Assembly (NCBI GenBank): GCA_046726275.1
Contig: JBKPAF010000090.1
Coordinates: 1-18,252, forward strand
Length of the DNA: 18,252 bases
Direction of reading: 5' to 3'
Origin: DASXTW01 sp046726275
Lineage (GTDB): Bacteria > Actinomycetota > UBA4738
In this document: positions 6,573-13,253 of the stretch, piece by piece
How the letters are laid out: each line of letters opens with the position of its first letter
How positions within the stretch are numbered: the first letter of the stretch is position 1
The notes under the pieces: generated by a model
Database searches by the model: none
The model's input: the letters and a program-made list of their open reading frames with translations, nothing else
Told to the model about the DNA's origin: nothing
Program-made: the position numbers and the translations under genes

Positions 6573-7376
6573 ATGACCGATGTCCAGGACATTGTCTTGA
6601 TCCATGGGCTATGGATGACGCCGCGCAGCTGGGAGAAGTGGGTCGACCATTACACAAAGGGCGGTCATCGGGTCCTCACGCCCGCATACCCCGGTCTGGA
6701 GGTGGAAGTCGAAGCGTTGCGGGCGGACCCTTCTCCCATCGAAGCTCTGACCGTGCCCGGGACCGTGGAGCACCTAGAGGGGATCGTCCGGGGATTCGAA
6801 CGGCCTCCGATCATCATGGGCCACTCCTTCGGTGGCCTCATCACTCAGATCCTGCTTGATCGCGGTTTGGGCGCTGCGGGGGTGGCTATCGACTCCGTTC
6901 CCGCTGAGGGAATCAAGGTCGTCCCTCTCTCACAGATCAGGGCCAGCTTTCCCGTGCTGAAGAACCCGGCCAACCGGCACAAGGCCATCGGGTTCACGCC
7001 GAAGCAGTTCCACTACGCGTTCACCAACCCGCTCACCGAGGACGAGTCCCAGTCCGTCTACGACCGCTACCACATCCCGGCGCCGGGTAACTTCGTCTGG
7101 GCTGGCGTCTTGGCCAACTTCACTCCAGGCCATCAGGACACCTACGTCAATTTCAAGAACGACGACCGCGCGCCGCTGCTGTTCATTGCCGGTGGGGACG
7201 ACAACATCGTGCCGCCGTCCGTCAACGAATCCAATGTGCACCACTACCGGAGGTCGAAGGCGGTCACTGACTTCTACGAGTTCCCAGGTCGCTCGCACTA
7301 CACCGTTGGGCAAGAGGGCTGGGAGGAGGTTGCCGACTACGCCCTCGACTGGGCAACGAAACACGCCCTGAGCTAG
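6573..7376 (+). CDS. Alpha/beta-fold hydrolase
   Basis: 267 residues, cytoplasmic, with the full alpha/beta hydrolase signature. The oxyanion-hole segment is IVLIHGLWMTPRSWEKW. The nucleophile elbow is GHSFGG with Ser85, the acid Asp210 lies in GGDDNIVPP, and the base His242 in GRSHYTVGQ. A cap region of about 85 residues (about 110-195) includes KQFHYAFTNPLTEDES. The family covers non-haem haloperoxidase-like, esterase and lactonase enzymes; IHGLWMTPRSWE and AYPGLEVEVEALRADPSPIE are typical of a widespread soil-bacterial subgroup with no settled substrate. A strong GAGGGGAGGG precedes the ATG at 6573, and TAAGAT at 6531-6536 could be a -10 element. It is followed closely by a DUF2214 gene, probably co-transcribed. 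Confidence 0.85.
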   Translation: MTDVQDIVLIHGLWMTPRSWEKWVDHYTKGGHRVLTPAYPGLEVEVEALRADPSPIEALTVPGTVEHLEGIVRGFERPPIIMGHSFGGLITQILLDRGLGAAGVAIDSVPAEGIKVVPLSQIRASFPVLKNPANRHKAIGFTPKQFHYAFTNPLTEDESQSVYDRYHIPAPGNFVWAGVLANFTPGHQDTYVNFKNDDRAPLLFIAGGDDNIVPPSVNESNVHHYRRSKAVTDFYEFPGRSHYTVGQEGWEEVADYALDWATKHALS

Positions 7377-7386
7377 GGCTCTAGCT
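7371..7386. repeat. Perfect inverted repeat spanning the hydrolase stop codon
   Basis: AGCTAG, four bases (GGCT), then CTAGCT. The stop codon TAG of the hydrolase is part of the left arm. It has no following T-run, so it is a weak terminator candidate at best; it could act on mRNA stability or coupling to the next gene, which starts 32 bases later. Confidence 0.3.
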
Positions 7387-7417
7387 GGCGCCGCAAATGA
7401 CCAACCGGGAGGTCTCG

Positions 7418-7870
7418 ATGACAACCGACGCCTGGCTCGCCATCGCACACCATGTCGCCGTATTCAGCCTCGCGGCGGTGCTTGCCGCAGAGTGGGGCTT
7501 GGTGCGGCGAGGTCTGGCGGCTGCTGACATCCGGCGGCTGGCGAGGTTCGACTCCGCTTACGGCGCGGTCGCGGCAGCGGTGATCATCGCGGGCGTGTCG
7601 CGTGTCATCTGGGGCGCCAAGCCCGCCGAGTTCTATCTCGAGAGCACCACGTTCTGGTTGAAGATGGCGGCGCTCGTGGCGGTCTCGCTGCTGTCGATCA
7701 GGCCTTCGATCCAGTACGCCGGCTGGCGCCGCGCCCTCGACGAGGACCCTGCGGCTCTGCCTTCGGACCAAGCGGTGGGGTGGGCACGCCGGATGATCAA
7801 CCTGCAGTTGGCGGTTTTCATGCTGATCCCGACCTTCGCAGCGTTGATGGCGCGTGGCATCGGCGCTTAG
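7418..7870 (+). CDS. DUF2214 family membrane protein
   Basis: 150 residues with four hydrophobic segments: AHHVAVFSLAAVLAAEWGLV, AVAAAVIIAGVSRVIWG, FWLKMAALVAVSLLSI and LAVFMLIPTFAALMA. The pattern of a short Arg-rich loop (VRRGLAAADIRRLARFD), the FYLESTTFWLKM segment and IRPSIQYAGWRRAL is that of the DUF2214 (COG3556) predicted inner-membrane proteins, whose function is unknown. The ATG at 7418 is chosen because GGGAGG lies just upstream; an earlier in-frame ATG at 7397 would add seven residues and lacks a site. It begins 41 bases after the hydrolase stop and is probably in the same operon. Confidence 0.75.
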   Translation: MTTDAWLAIAHHVAVFSLAAVLAAEWGLVRRGLAAADIRRLARFDSAYGAVAAAVIIAGVSRVIWGAKPAEFYLESTTFWLKMAALVAVSLLSIRPSIQYAGWRRALDEDPAALPSDQAVGWARRMINLQLAVFMLIPTFAALMARGIGA

Positions 7871-8208
7871 CCATTCCGCCGACCATCACCACCACGACGA
7901 TCGGAGGCGGCAGCAGGTCGCGGGCGAGCCCAGTGAGAGAGATGCTAAAGGAACCTTCTCGCGTTACCGGTAATCAAGAACCTCGGCTTCATGTGACCTG
8001 TCGTCGTTGTCGGCCACTCGCACGATGTCTTAGGCGCCGCTCGTCGAGGGACATTCCCGAACGCTGGCCCACAACGGGGTTGGCGCACGATCATTCTCCT
8101 CCCAACCGTTCCAGCGTTCCGGTCGCCGGGGTCTCAGCCTAGGATGAAGGCCGTGATCGCCGTCAGCTCTCTCTTCATCGCCGGCTTCATGTTTGCCGAG
8201 AGGCGGTT
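7871..8208. other. Intergenic stretch with a 10-bp palindrome
   Basis: About 340 bases with no clear gene except the doubtful 24-codon ORF at 8144-8218. A perfect palindrome TTACCGGTAA lies near 7963-7972. No promoter pair or terminator is convincing. Confidence 0.3.
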
Positions 8209-8218
8209 ATGGGTGTAG
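8144..8218 (+). CDS. Possible 24-residue hydrophobic leader ORF overlapping the next gene
   Basis: ATG at 8144 reads MKAVIAVSSLFIAGFMFAER, then RLWV and a TAG at 8216-8218. It therefore runs ten bases into the DUF6220-like gene that starts at 8209 in another frame. The overlap would suit translational coupling, and the peptide looks like a short membrane span. Against it: only a weak AGG precedes the start and the ORF is short enough to arise by chance. Confidence 0.25.
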   Translation: MKAVIAVSSLFIAGFMFAERRLWV

Positions 8219-8592
8219 CGCGCAAGTTTTTCGTCGGGCTAGCCTGGCTGTTTGTTCTCGCCGTTGCAATCCAGTTTCTCTTGGCCGGCCTTGGCATCCT
8301 GGGCGGCGAAAGCCTGGAGATGCACCGGCAGTGGGGGTTCATCGTCCTCCACCTCATACCGATCCTGATGTTCATCGCCGCGATCGTCGGCCGCATGGGG
8401 CGGACCGTCATCGCCCTGACATTGGCGCTCTTCCTGCTCGTGTTTTTGCAGCCGCTCTTAGTCGACCCGGAGCTCAACCCGCGTTGGCTGCGGTCGCTAC
8501 ACGTACTCAACGCTCTGTTCATCTTCGTCCTTGGCTACCATCTGGCACAGCGAGGGACAAAGAGAGTCCGGGGCACGGCAGGCGCGGCCTGA
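8209..8592 (+). CDS. DUF6220-like four-span membrane protein
   Basis: 127 residues with four hydrophobic helices: FVGLAWLFVLAVAIQFLLAG, WGFIVLHLIPILMFIAAIVG, VIALTLALFLLVFLQPLLV and SLHVLNALFIFVLGYHLAQ. The conserved-looking EMHRQWG before helix 2 and LRSLHVLNAL at helix 4 match what I remember of the DUF6220 family of small actinobacterial membrane proteins; the His residues at the starts of helices 2 and 4 might bind a ligand or haem, which is speculation. GAGAGGCGG precedes the ATG at 8209. The short basic tail (RGTKRVRG) should be cytoplasmic. The family function is unknown. It is separated by 284 bases from the next gene. Confidence 0.7.
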   Translation: MGVARKFFVGLAWLFVLAVAIQFLLAGLGILGGESLEMHRQWGFIVLHLIPILMFIAAIVGRMGRTVIALTLALFLLVFLQPLLVDPELNPRWLRSLHVLNALFIFVLGYHLAQRGTKRVRGTAGAA

Positions 8593-8687
8593 GACGATCA
8601 CCAAGGAGGAGCGGACCGCCAACTAACTCGTGCCATTACGCTCGCCCGTCACGCCCAAAAGCGGCAAGTGAGCACAGCGCTCGCCGC

Positions 8688-8722
8688 TGGATAGTCCAGA
8701 GTCAGTCGGGCTACCGTTACCC
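8688..8722 (+). repeat. Promoter-like direct repeat, copy 1
   Basis: TGGATA, an 18-base spacer, then TACCGT inside the 17-base block TCGGGCTACCGTTACCC at 8706-8722. TACCGT fits the actinobacterial -10 pattern TAnnnT, and TGGATA matches four of six positions of TTGACA. The same layout recurs 105 bases downstream. Confidence 0.5.
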
Positions 8723-8792
8723 CACGGGCCAACTGCCCCATGCTAACCGCGCCCCATCGGCTCGAGATCATCGATCAGAGCCGGAGACGAGG

Positions 8793-8827
8793 TGGATCGT
8801 CTGGGCCCGCTCGGGCTACCGTTACCC
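8793..8827 (+). promoter_or_regulatory. Promoter-like direct repeat, copy 2, nearest the HTH gene
   Basis: TGGATC, an 18-base spacer, then TACCGT inside the identical 17-base block at 8811-8827. Weaker similarity extends about 20 bases to each side of the block. Transcription from this copy would begin near 8829, about 50 bases before the HTH-membrane gene at 8877. The spacing between copies (105 bp, about ten helical turns) would put both on the same face of the DNA. Confidence 0.45.
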
Positions 8828-8876
8828 TCACCGCCCGACTTGTGCGATGGTACGCAGCATTACGCGGAGGGAACGA

Positions 8877-10184
8877 ATGGCGCTGGAAAAGGCCGTGCAA
8901 CGCCGAATCGCCTTCACGCCGGGATGCTCGGGCGTGGCTCGGGCGCTCCACGCCGCCAGGCGGGAACGCGGAGAGACCCTGCGAATGGCGTCCGAGCGAT
9001 CCGGCCTGCCCGTCCGCTACCTCGCGGCGTTCGAGGCCGACGCTCCGGCCTTGGTCTTCCGCTCGCCCGCGGCCGCAGAGCCGTTCCTCCGCGAGTACGC
9101 ACGATACCTCCACGTCGACCCGCGCGTGCTGACCGGAACAACTTGGCCAGGCTCCCCTCCGGAACGCGGCCCACCCGATGCCGTCTACCAAAGTGCCCGG
9201 CCGCCGGGGGAGGGCGGCCGGACGCGAAAAAGCCCAACCGAGCGGACACCGGCTCGCCGGACCCCGATGGCGAGAGCCATCGTCCTGATCGCCCTGCTCG
9301 GGATGTTCGGATTGTCGGCGAGGATGGTCTCCGGCGTCCTCGACGACGGCGGCGGGCGCCGTGCGGTGACCCTTGCAGGATCAGGGAGCCTGCCCCGCGC
9401 CCATCAGCTTCCCGGTGGTGGCCGCCGCCTGTTCCCGGATCGACTCGTGGTCGCTCTGTACGGCTCGCCGCTGACGCATCGCCTCGGGCGGCTCGGTCTG
9501 GGACCGCCGGCGTTCGCTGCCGAGGCGCTGCAGAATCAGGCGCGGGCCTACGAAGGCCCCCGTCGGGTCCTCCCCGCGCTGGAGGTTGTGTCCACAGTGG
9601 CCAGGGGGAATCCGGGGCCGGATGGTTCGTACGCCAACCTTCTGTCGGAGGAAATGATCGAGGCCTACCTGGCCCAGGCGCGGGCCATCCAGGGACTCCT
9701 CATCCTCGATCTCCAGCCGGGTAGGCGCTCGTTCCCCGACGACGTGCCGCGGTACGAGCGGTTCCTCAAGGAGCCAGACGTCGGCTTGGCCCTCGACCCG
9801 GAATGGCGGGTCGGACCCCGGGAGATCCCCGGCCGGGTCGTCGGCCACGTGACGGCGGCCGAGGTCAATGAGGTCATCGACTACCTGGCCAGCCTTGTCC
9901 GCAGATACGATCTCCCACAGAAGCTCCTGGTGATCCACCAGTTCACGCCGTTCATGATCGAGGACCGGCACACCCTGCACATCGTGCCCGAGGTGGCGGT
10001 GACCTTCGACATCGACGGCGTGGGAAAGCCGACGGCGAAGATCGCCAACTACCAGGACCTCGCTCGCGGGCCGAGCGGCTCGCACCAGGGGATCAAGCTG
10101 TACTACACGCGAGACGTCGGTCTGCTGGCTCCATGGGAGATCCTCAGCCTGGACCCGCAGCCGGACGTGGTCATCTACCAGTAG
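8877..10184 (+). CDS. RodZ-like HTH protein with one membrane span and a large outer domain
   Basis: 435 residues. Residues about 20-80 form a cytoplasmic helix-turn-helix of the RodZ type (ARALHAARRERGETLRMASE, RSGLPVRYLAAFE, FLREYARYLHVDPRVL). A Pro/Arg/Gly-rich linker follows (about 95-130). One membrane span lies at about 131-152 (ARAIVLIALLGMFGLSARMV), then an outer domain at about 185-435. That domain contains RLVVALYGSPLTHRLGRLG, LPALEVVSTVA, GLLILDLQPGRRSF, VGLALDPEWRVGP, KLLVIHQFTPFMI and IKLYYTRDVGLLAPWEIL. I recall such a domain, usually alone with a signal peptide, in many actinobacteria as a hypothetical protein; its conserved Asp, Glu, His and Gln residues on successive strands suggest a TIM-barrel-like enzyme. 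The ATG at 8877 is chosen for the GGAGGG before it; the frame is open far upstream, but that part overlaps the previous gene. HU follows 34 bases later. Confidence 0.75.
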   Translation: MALEKAVQRRIAFTPGCSGVARALHAARRERGETLRMASERSGLPVRYLAAFEADAPALVFRSPAAAEPFLREYARYLHVDPRVLTGTTWPGSPPERGPPDAVYQSARPPGEGGRTRKSPTERTPARRTPMARAIVLIALLGMFGLSARMVSGVLDDGGGRRAVTLAGSGSLPRAHQLPGGGRRLFPDRLVVALYGSPLTHRLGRLGLGPPAFAAEALQNQARAYEGPRRVLPALEVVSTVARGNPGPDGSYANLLSEEMIEAYLAQARAIQGLLILDLQPGRRSFPDDVPRYERFLKEPDVGLALDPEWRVGPREIPGRVVGHVTAAEVNEVIDYLASLVRRYDLPQKLLVIHQFTPFMIEDRHTLHIVPEVAVTFDIDGVGKPTAKIANYQDLARGPSGSHQGIKLYYTRDVGLLAPWEILSLDPQPDVVIYQ

Positions 10185-10218
10185 AACGAAGACATCTGAT
10201 CAGCTCGAGAGGGGGGAG

Positions 10219-10515
10219 ATGAACAAGAGCCAGTTGGTGGAGACGATCGCTGAGCGAACCCGCCTGCCAGCCCAGGAGGTGGCCTCCGTGGTGGACGCCT
10301 TCATCGACACGGTCCGCCGCAGGGTGGTCCACGGGGAGAAGGTCGTCCTTTCCGGCTTCGGAACGTTCCACCGGAAGGCCAGGGCCCGGCGGACCGCCCG
10401 CAACATCTGGGCGGACCAGCCAATAACCGTGAAGCCCACCAACGTCCCTGCGTTCCGTCCGGGGAAGCCGTTCAGGGATGCCGTGGCCAGGAGACGTCGG
10501 GCGGCGAGAGGCTGA
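10219..10515 (+). CDS. HU-family DNA-binding protein with an altered beta-arm
   Basis: 98 residues, a standard HU/IHF length. The N-terminal helices (MNKSQLVETIAERTRLPAQE) and the GFGTF turn at 46-50 are typical, as is the C-terminal VPAFRPGKPFRDAV. The DNA-contacting arm departs from the rule: the usual RNPxTGE is RNIWADQP, so the intercalating Pro at position 63 is Ile. A basic tail (ARRRRAARG) could add DNA contacts. A very strong AGAGGGGGGAG precedes the ATG. It probably shares a transcript with the HTH-membrane gene ending 34 bases upstream. In other actinobacteria an HU gene lies close to cofC and gpsA, as here. Confidence 0.9.
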   Translation: MNKSQLVETIAERTRLPAQEVASVVDAFIDTVRRRVVHGEKVVLSGFGTFHRKARARRTARNIWADQPITVKPTNVPAFRPGKPFRDAVARRRRAARG

Positions 10516-10520
10516 AGTCA

Positions 10521-10534
10521 CCGCGCCCGCGCGG
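10521..10534. terminator. Short GC-rich hairpin between convergent genes
   Basis: CCGCG, loop CCCG, CGCGG. It lies in the 29 bases between the stops of the HU gene and the oppositely oriented cold-shock-like gene and could serve both, but the stem is only 5 bp and there is no T-run. Confidence 0.3.
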
Positions 10535-10544
10535 GTACCTGCCT

Positions 10545-10757
10545 TCAGGCGAAGCTGATGATCTTCAATCCACGGGCGACCTTGCGGCCTTCCTCCTCGC
10601 CCAGGTCGAACACGACCCGCTGGCCGATCCGGAGATATCGGATGTGCCCGGAGCCTTCCGTGGAGGACTCGTCGATGGCGACCTCGGTCTTGTCGTCCAT
10701 CAGGAGTGAGCCTGTGCGAGCCTCGATGTCGTAGTCCCTGATCGTTCCCTGTGGCAT
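10545..10757 (-). CDS. Cold-shock-like OB-fold protein lacking RNP aromatics
   Basis: 70 residues, the size of a cold-shock domain, with the strand order of one: GTIRDYDIEARTGSLLMDD, EVAIDESSTEGSG, YLRIGQRVVFDLGEEEGRKV and ARGLKII. In true CspA proteins the RNP1 motif (KGFGFI) binds single-stranded RNA or DNA through aromatic side chains; here the matching segment is RTGSLL with no aromatics, so nucleic-acid binding by the classical route is doubtful. GGGAGG precedes the ATG at 10757. It lies 19 bases downstream of cofC on the same strand and should be co-transcribed with it. Confidence 0.75.
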   Translation of the reverse strand: MPQGTIRDYDIEARTGSLLMDDKTEVAIDESSTEGSGHIRYLRIGQRVVFDLGEEEGRKVARGLKIISFA

Positions 10758-10776
10758 GTCGCGCCTCCCGTGCGGG

Positions 10777-11433
10777 TCACCGACCCAGCGCCTGAACCCG
10801 CAGTCTCTCTGGCACCCCCATCTCGAGGCAAGCTGAGCGGGTTCGCCGGGCCCCTCCGTCCGCGATCACACGGGTCAGGTCCTCCGGCCGGTCTAGGTCG
10901 AAGTTCAGCTCCGGTCGCCGAACCTCCGCGAATGGGACCCGGGCTTTGCGGGCGGCCCATCGATGCTTCGCGAACGACGATCGCCCGAACCGGGCAGGGA
11001 TGACCGACGGTGGGCGCCGGTACAGCAGGTTCGTCCCACCGTCCGACGAGGCAGGCGCAGCCACGACCGCCGAACCCCCCGCCGAACCGAGCGCCTGCGA
11101 GATGGCCTCCGCGGTGACCAGGGGGAGATCGGCCAGCACGACGCACAGCGCGCTCGATGGGCTCAGAAGCTCGGACTCGGCCTGCCGGATCGCATCCAGC
11201 AAGGACGTTCCGTTTTCGACGAGCGCCCTGGCGCCCTGTCGAACCCCCACGTCGAGGATCGCCTCGTCACGCGACACAACCCATGTCTCCCAGTCCTGTT
11301 GGACGACGCAGGCCTCGAGGACGTCTTGGAACATGACGAGGGTGAGGGCTGCCCGCTCGGCCGGGGACAGGACGGGGGCGAGCCTGCTCTTGGCCCGCTC
11401 GAGCGACTTCACGGGCACCGCCAGGACCCGCAT
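10777..11433 (-). CDS. cofC: 2-phospho-L-lactate / phosphoenolpyruvate guanylyltransferase
   Basis: 218 residues of the CofC/FbiD nucleotidyltransferase family. It joins GTP to 2-phospho-L-lactate (archaea) or phosphoenolpyruvate (mycobacteria), the activated precursor that CofD attaches to Fo in making coenzyme F420. Family marks are MRVLAVPVKSLERAKSRLAP at the N-terminus (GTP site), VVLADLPLVT (metal-binding Asp), SDGGTNLLYRRPP, FGRSSFAKH and ELNFDLDRPEDL near the end. The ATG at 11433 is chosen because the family begins there; another ATG at 11445 is possible. No other F420 gene is in the window. It is transcribed divergently from plsC with an 81-base gap, and the cold-shock-like gene follows in its operon. 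The actinobacterial context favours the phosphoenolpyruvate activity. Confidence 0.9.
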   Translation of the reverse strand: MRVLAVPVKSLERAKSRLAPVLSPAERAALTLVMFQDVLEACVVQQDWETWVVSRDEAILDVGVRQGARALVENGTSLLDAIRQAESELLSPSSALCVVLADLPLVTAEAISQALGSAGGSAVVAAPASSDGGTNLLYRRPPSVIPARFGRSSFAKHRWAARKARVPFAEVRRPELNFDLDRPEDLTRVIADGGARRTRSACLEMGVPERLRVQALGR

Positions 11434-11514
11434 GGCTCGGAGCATACACACGGTCTCGTGGGTCCCGGCCGGAGCCCCTAGAATGGTCGGTCCCGCCCTC
11501 GAGGATGGAGTCTG
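11434..11514. promoter_or_regulatory. Divergent promoter region between cofC and plsC
   Basis: 81 bases separate the two start codons, so promoters for both directions should lie here. TAGAAT at 11479-11484 is a good -10 match for plsC, with no clear -35. GGATGGAG before the TTG at 11515 is the likely plsC ribosome binding site. Confidence 0.4.
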
Positions 11515-12192
11515 TTGGGCAGAGCCGAACCCTGGTATCGCGTCGCCGAATGGAGCCTGCGCCCGCCCATCGCCCTGTGGTTCAACTGGCGATTCGAGGG
11601 GTTGGAGCACATCACCCAACAGGGACCGATCCTTGTGGCGGGCAATCACATCTCGTATCTGGACCCGCTCGCGCACGCGTACATGCTGGTCAAGGCGGGT
11701 CGCCGCCCCCGGTTCCTGGCCAAGAGCGAGCTGTATGAGAACTGGTTCCTCCGACATTTCCTGGAAGGGGCGCGACAGATCAAGGTCGAGCGGGGGACGG
11801 GGTCGCTGGCCCCTGTGGAGGAGGCCAAGCGAGCGCTCGGCGAGGGTGAGGCGGTCATCGTGTACCCGGAAGGGACCATCACCCGAAACCTCGATTTCAC
11901 GCCGATGGAGGGCAAGACGGGCGTGGCCAGGCTCACCATCGAGAGCGACGTTCCGGTGATGCCCTTGGCGGTCTGGGGGTCTCAGCACGTGTGGCAGCGC
12001 GATGGTGCGCGAAGCCTGAAGTTCGGCCGGCCCATCTGGGTCAAGGCCGGCGCCCCGCTTGACTTCTCACAGTACGAAGGTCAGAGAGACGATCCGACGA
12101 CGTACCGCAAGATCACGGAGACGGTCATGGGCGAGCTGGGCCGGCTGGTCTCCGATCTTCGGGCTCGGTATCCGAAGCGCTGGTCGGAGTGA
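11515..12192 (+). CDS. plsC: 1-acyl-sn-glycerol-3-phosphate acyltransferase
   Basis: 225 residues of the PlsC family, which adds the second acyl chain to lysophosphatidic acid at the inner membrane face. The catalytic HX4D motif is NHISYLDP with His45 and Asp50. Substrate-binding blocks are FLAKSEL, the ARQIKVERG segment, YPEGTITR with Glu119, and VPVMPLAVWGSQ. No membrane span is obvious apart from a hydrophobic N-terminal helix (PPIALWFNW), so association is probably peripheral. The start is a TTG at 11515 behind GGATGGAG. gpsA begins 22 bases after the stop, so the two form an operon covering glycerol-3-phosphate supply and acylation. Confidence 0.9.
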   Translation: MGRAEPWYRVAEWSLRPPIALWFNWRFEGLEHITQQGPILVAGNHISYLDPLAHAYMLVKAGRRPRFLAKSELYENWFLRHFLEGARQIKVERGTGSLAPVEEAKRALGEGEAVIVYPEGTITRNLDFTPMEGKTGVARLTIESDVPVMPLAVWGSQHVWQRDGARSLKFGRPIWVKAGAPLDFSQYEGQRDDPTTYRKITETVMGELGRLVSDLRARYPKRWSE

Positions 12193-12214
12193 CGGCATCC
12201 ATCCGGAGGACCCG

Positions 12215-13231
12215 GTGGATCCGCTGAGGATCGCCGTCGTCGGCGCGGGATCCTGGGGCACGGCCCTCGCCGCGGTCGCCGCCGACAAAGGAGTGGACAC
12301 CGTCCTGTGGGCCAGGCGAGAGGAGCTCGCCGAGTCGATCGCCTCTCGGCACGAGAACCCCGATTATCTGGCTGGCGTCGAGCTCCCGCCCTCCCTCCAG
12401 GCCACGCACGAGCTGGAGAAGGCCGTCTCCTCGGCATCCATCGTGGTGATAGGGGTGCCGTCCCATGCCTTCCGGGCCATCTTCCGGGACGTGGCCGAGT
12501 GGCTCGGCCCCGGGGTGCCCGTCGTGTCCCTGACCAAGGGGATCGAGCAGGAGTCGTTGAAGCGGATGAGCGAGGTCATGGTGGAGGAGGGGAATCTCGG
12601 CCCCGAACGAGTGGCGGCACTCTCAGGACCGAATCTGGCGAAGGAAGTGGCCGCGCGGCAGCCGAGCGCAACGGTAGTGGCTTGCAGGGACCCGGATGTA
12701 GCCAGAACGCTCCAGACCGCGCTCATGGCCCCCTATTTCCGCGTCTACACGAATCCGGATCTCACCGGAGTCGAGCTCGGCGGCTCGATGAAGAACGTGA
12801 TCGCCATCGCCGCCGGGATCGCAGCCGGGATGGGTTTCGGGGACAACGCCAGGGCCTCGCTGATCACGCGGGGGCTCGCCGAGATCGCCCGGCTCGGAGC
12901 GGCGATGGGCGGCAACCCTCTGACATTCGCCGGGTTGGCCGGCATGGGAGACCTCGTGGCCACGTGCTACTCGCCCCTCTCGCGGAACCGGACGGTGGGG
13001 GAGCAGATCGGCAAGGGCCGCAAGCTCGAGGAGATCATCGGGGATATGAAGATGGTCGCCGAGGGAGTGAAATCCTCGAAGCCTCTGTGCGCCATGGCCG
13101 AGCGACATGGTATCGATGCACCCATCGCCCAGCACGTCGTCCGGGTGCTCTACGAGGGAATCGCGCCGGAAGAGATGGTGCTCTCTCTCATGCTTCGCCA
13201 GGCCAAGCCCGAGCTCCACGGGCTGGAGTGA
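12215..13231 (+). CDS. gpsA: NAD(P)-dependent glycerol-3-phosphate dehydrogenase
   Basis: 338 residues, the usual GpsA length. It reduces dihydroxyacetone phosphate to sn-glycerol-3-phosphate, the backbone of phospholipids. Visible marks: the dinucleotide fold GAGSWGTALA at 10-19, IGVPSHAFR, SLTKGIE, LSGPNLAKEVA, GGSMKNVIAIAAG with catalytic Lys193, NARASLITRGLAEI, and GLAGMGDLVATCYSPLSRN near the glycerol-phosphate site. The GTG at 12215 is chosen: GGAGGA lies just before it and the protein then begins MDPLRIAVVGAG as the family does; the frame is open further back through plsC but that part is a shadow. It is translated 22 bases after plsC and converges, with a 22-base gap, on the GGDEF gene. 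Confidence 0.95.
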   Translation: MDPLRIAVVGAGSWGTALAAVAADKGVDTVLWARREELAESIASRHENPDYLAGVELPPSLQATHELEKAVSSASIVVIGVPSHAFRAIFRDVAEWLGPGVPVVSLTKGIEQESLKRMSEVMVEEGNLGPERVAALSGPNLAKEVAARQPSATVVACRDPDVARTLQTALMAPYFRVYTNPDLTGVELGGSMKNVIAIAAGIAAGMGFGDNARASLITRGLAEIARLGAAMGGNPLTFAGLAGMGDLVATCYSPLSRNRTVGEQIGKGRKLEEIIGDMKMVAEGVKSSKPLCAMAERHGIDAPIAQHVVRVLYEGIAPEEMVLSLMLRQAKPELHGLE

Positions 13232-13253
13232 TCGTCGCCGCCGTGCGAACCCT

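Noticed and set aside
8193..8876. Long in-frame extension of the HTH-membrane ORF upstream of 8877
   Set aside because: It overlaps the intact DUF6220-like gene in another frame, has an unnatural Arg/Pro/Ser-rich composition, and a strong ribosome binding site stands right before the ATG at 8877.
11446..11988. In-frame extension of cofC upstream through plsC (403 codons)
   Set aside because: It is antisense to the well-supported plsC gene, and CofC family proteins begin at the MRVLAVPVK position.
12059..12214. Longer gpsA start inside plsC
   Set aside because: The added residues are basic and unlike GpsA, and the GTG at 12215 has a good ribosome binding site and matches the family N-terminus.
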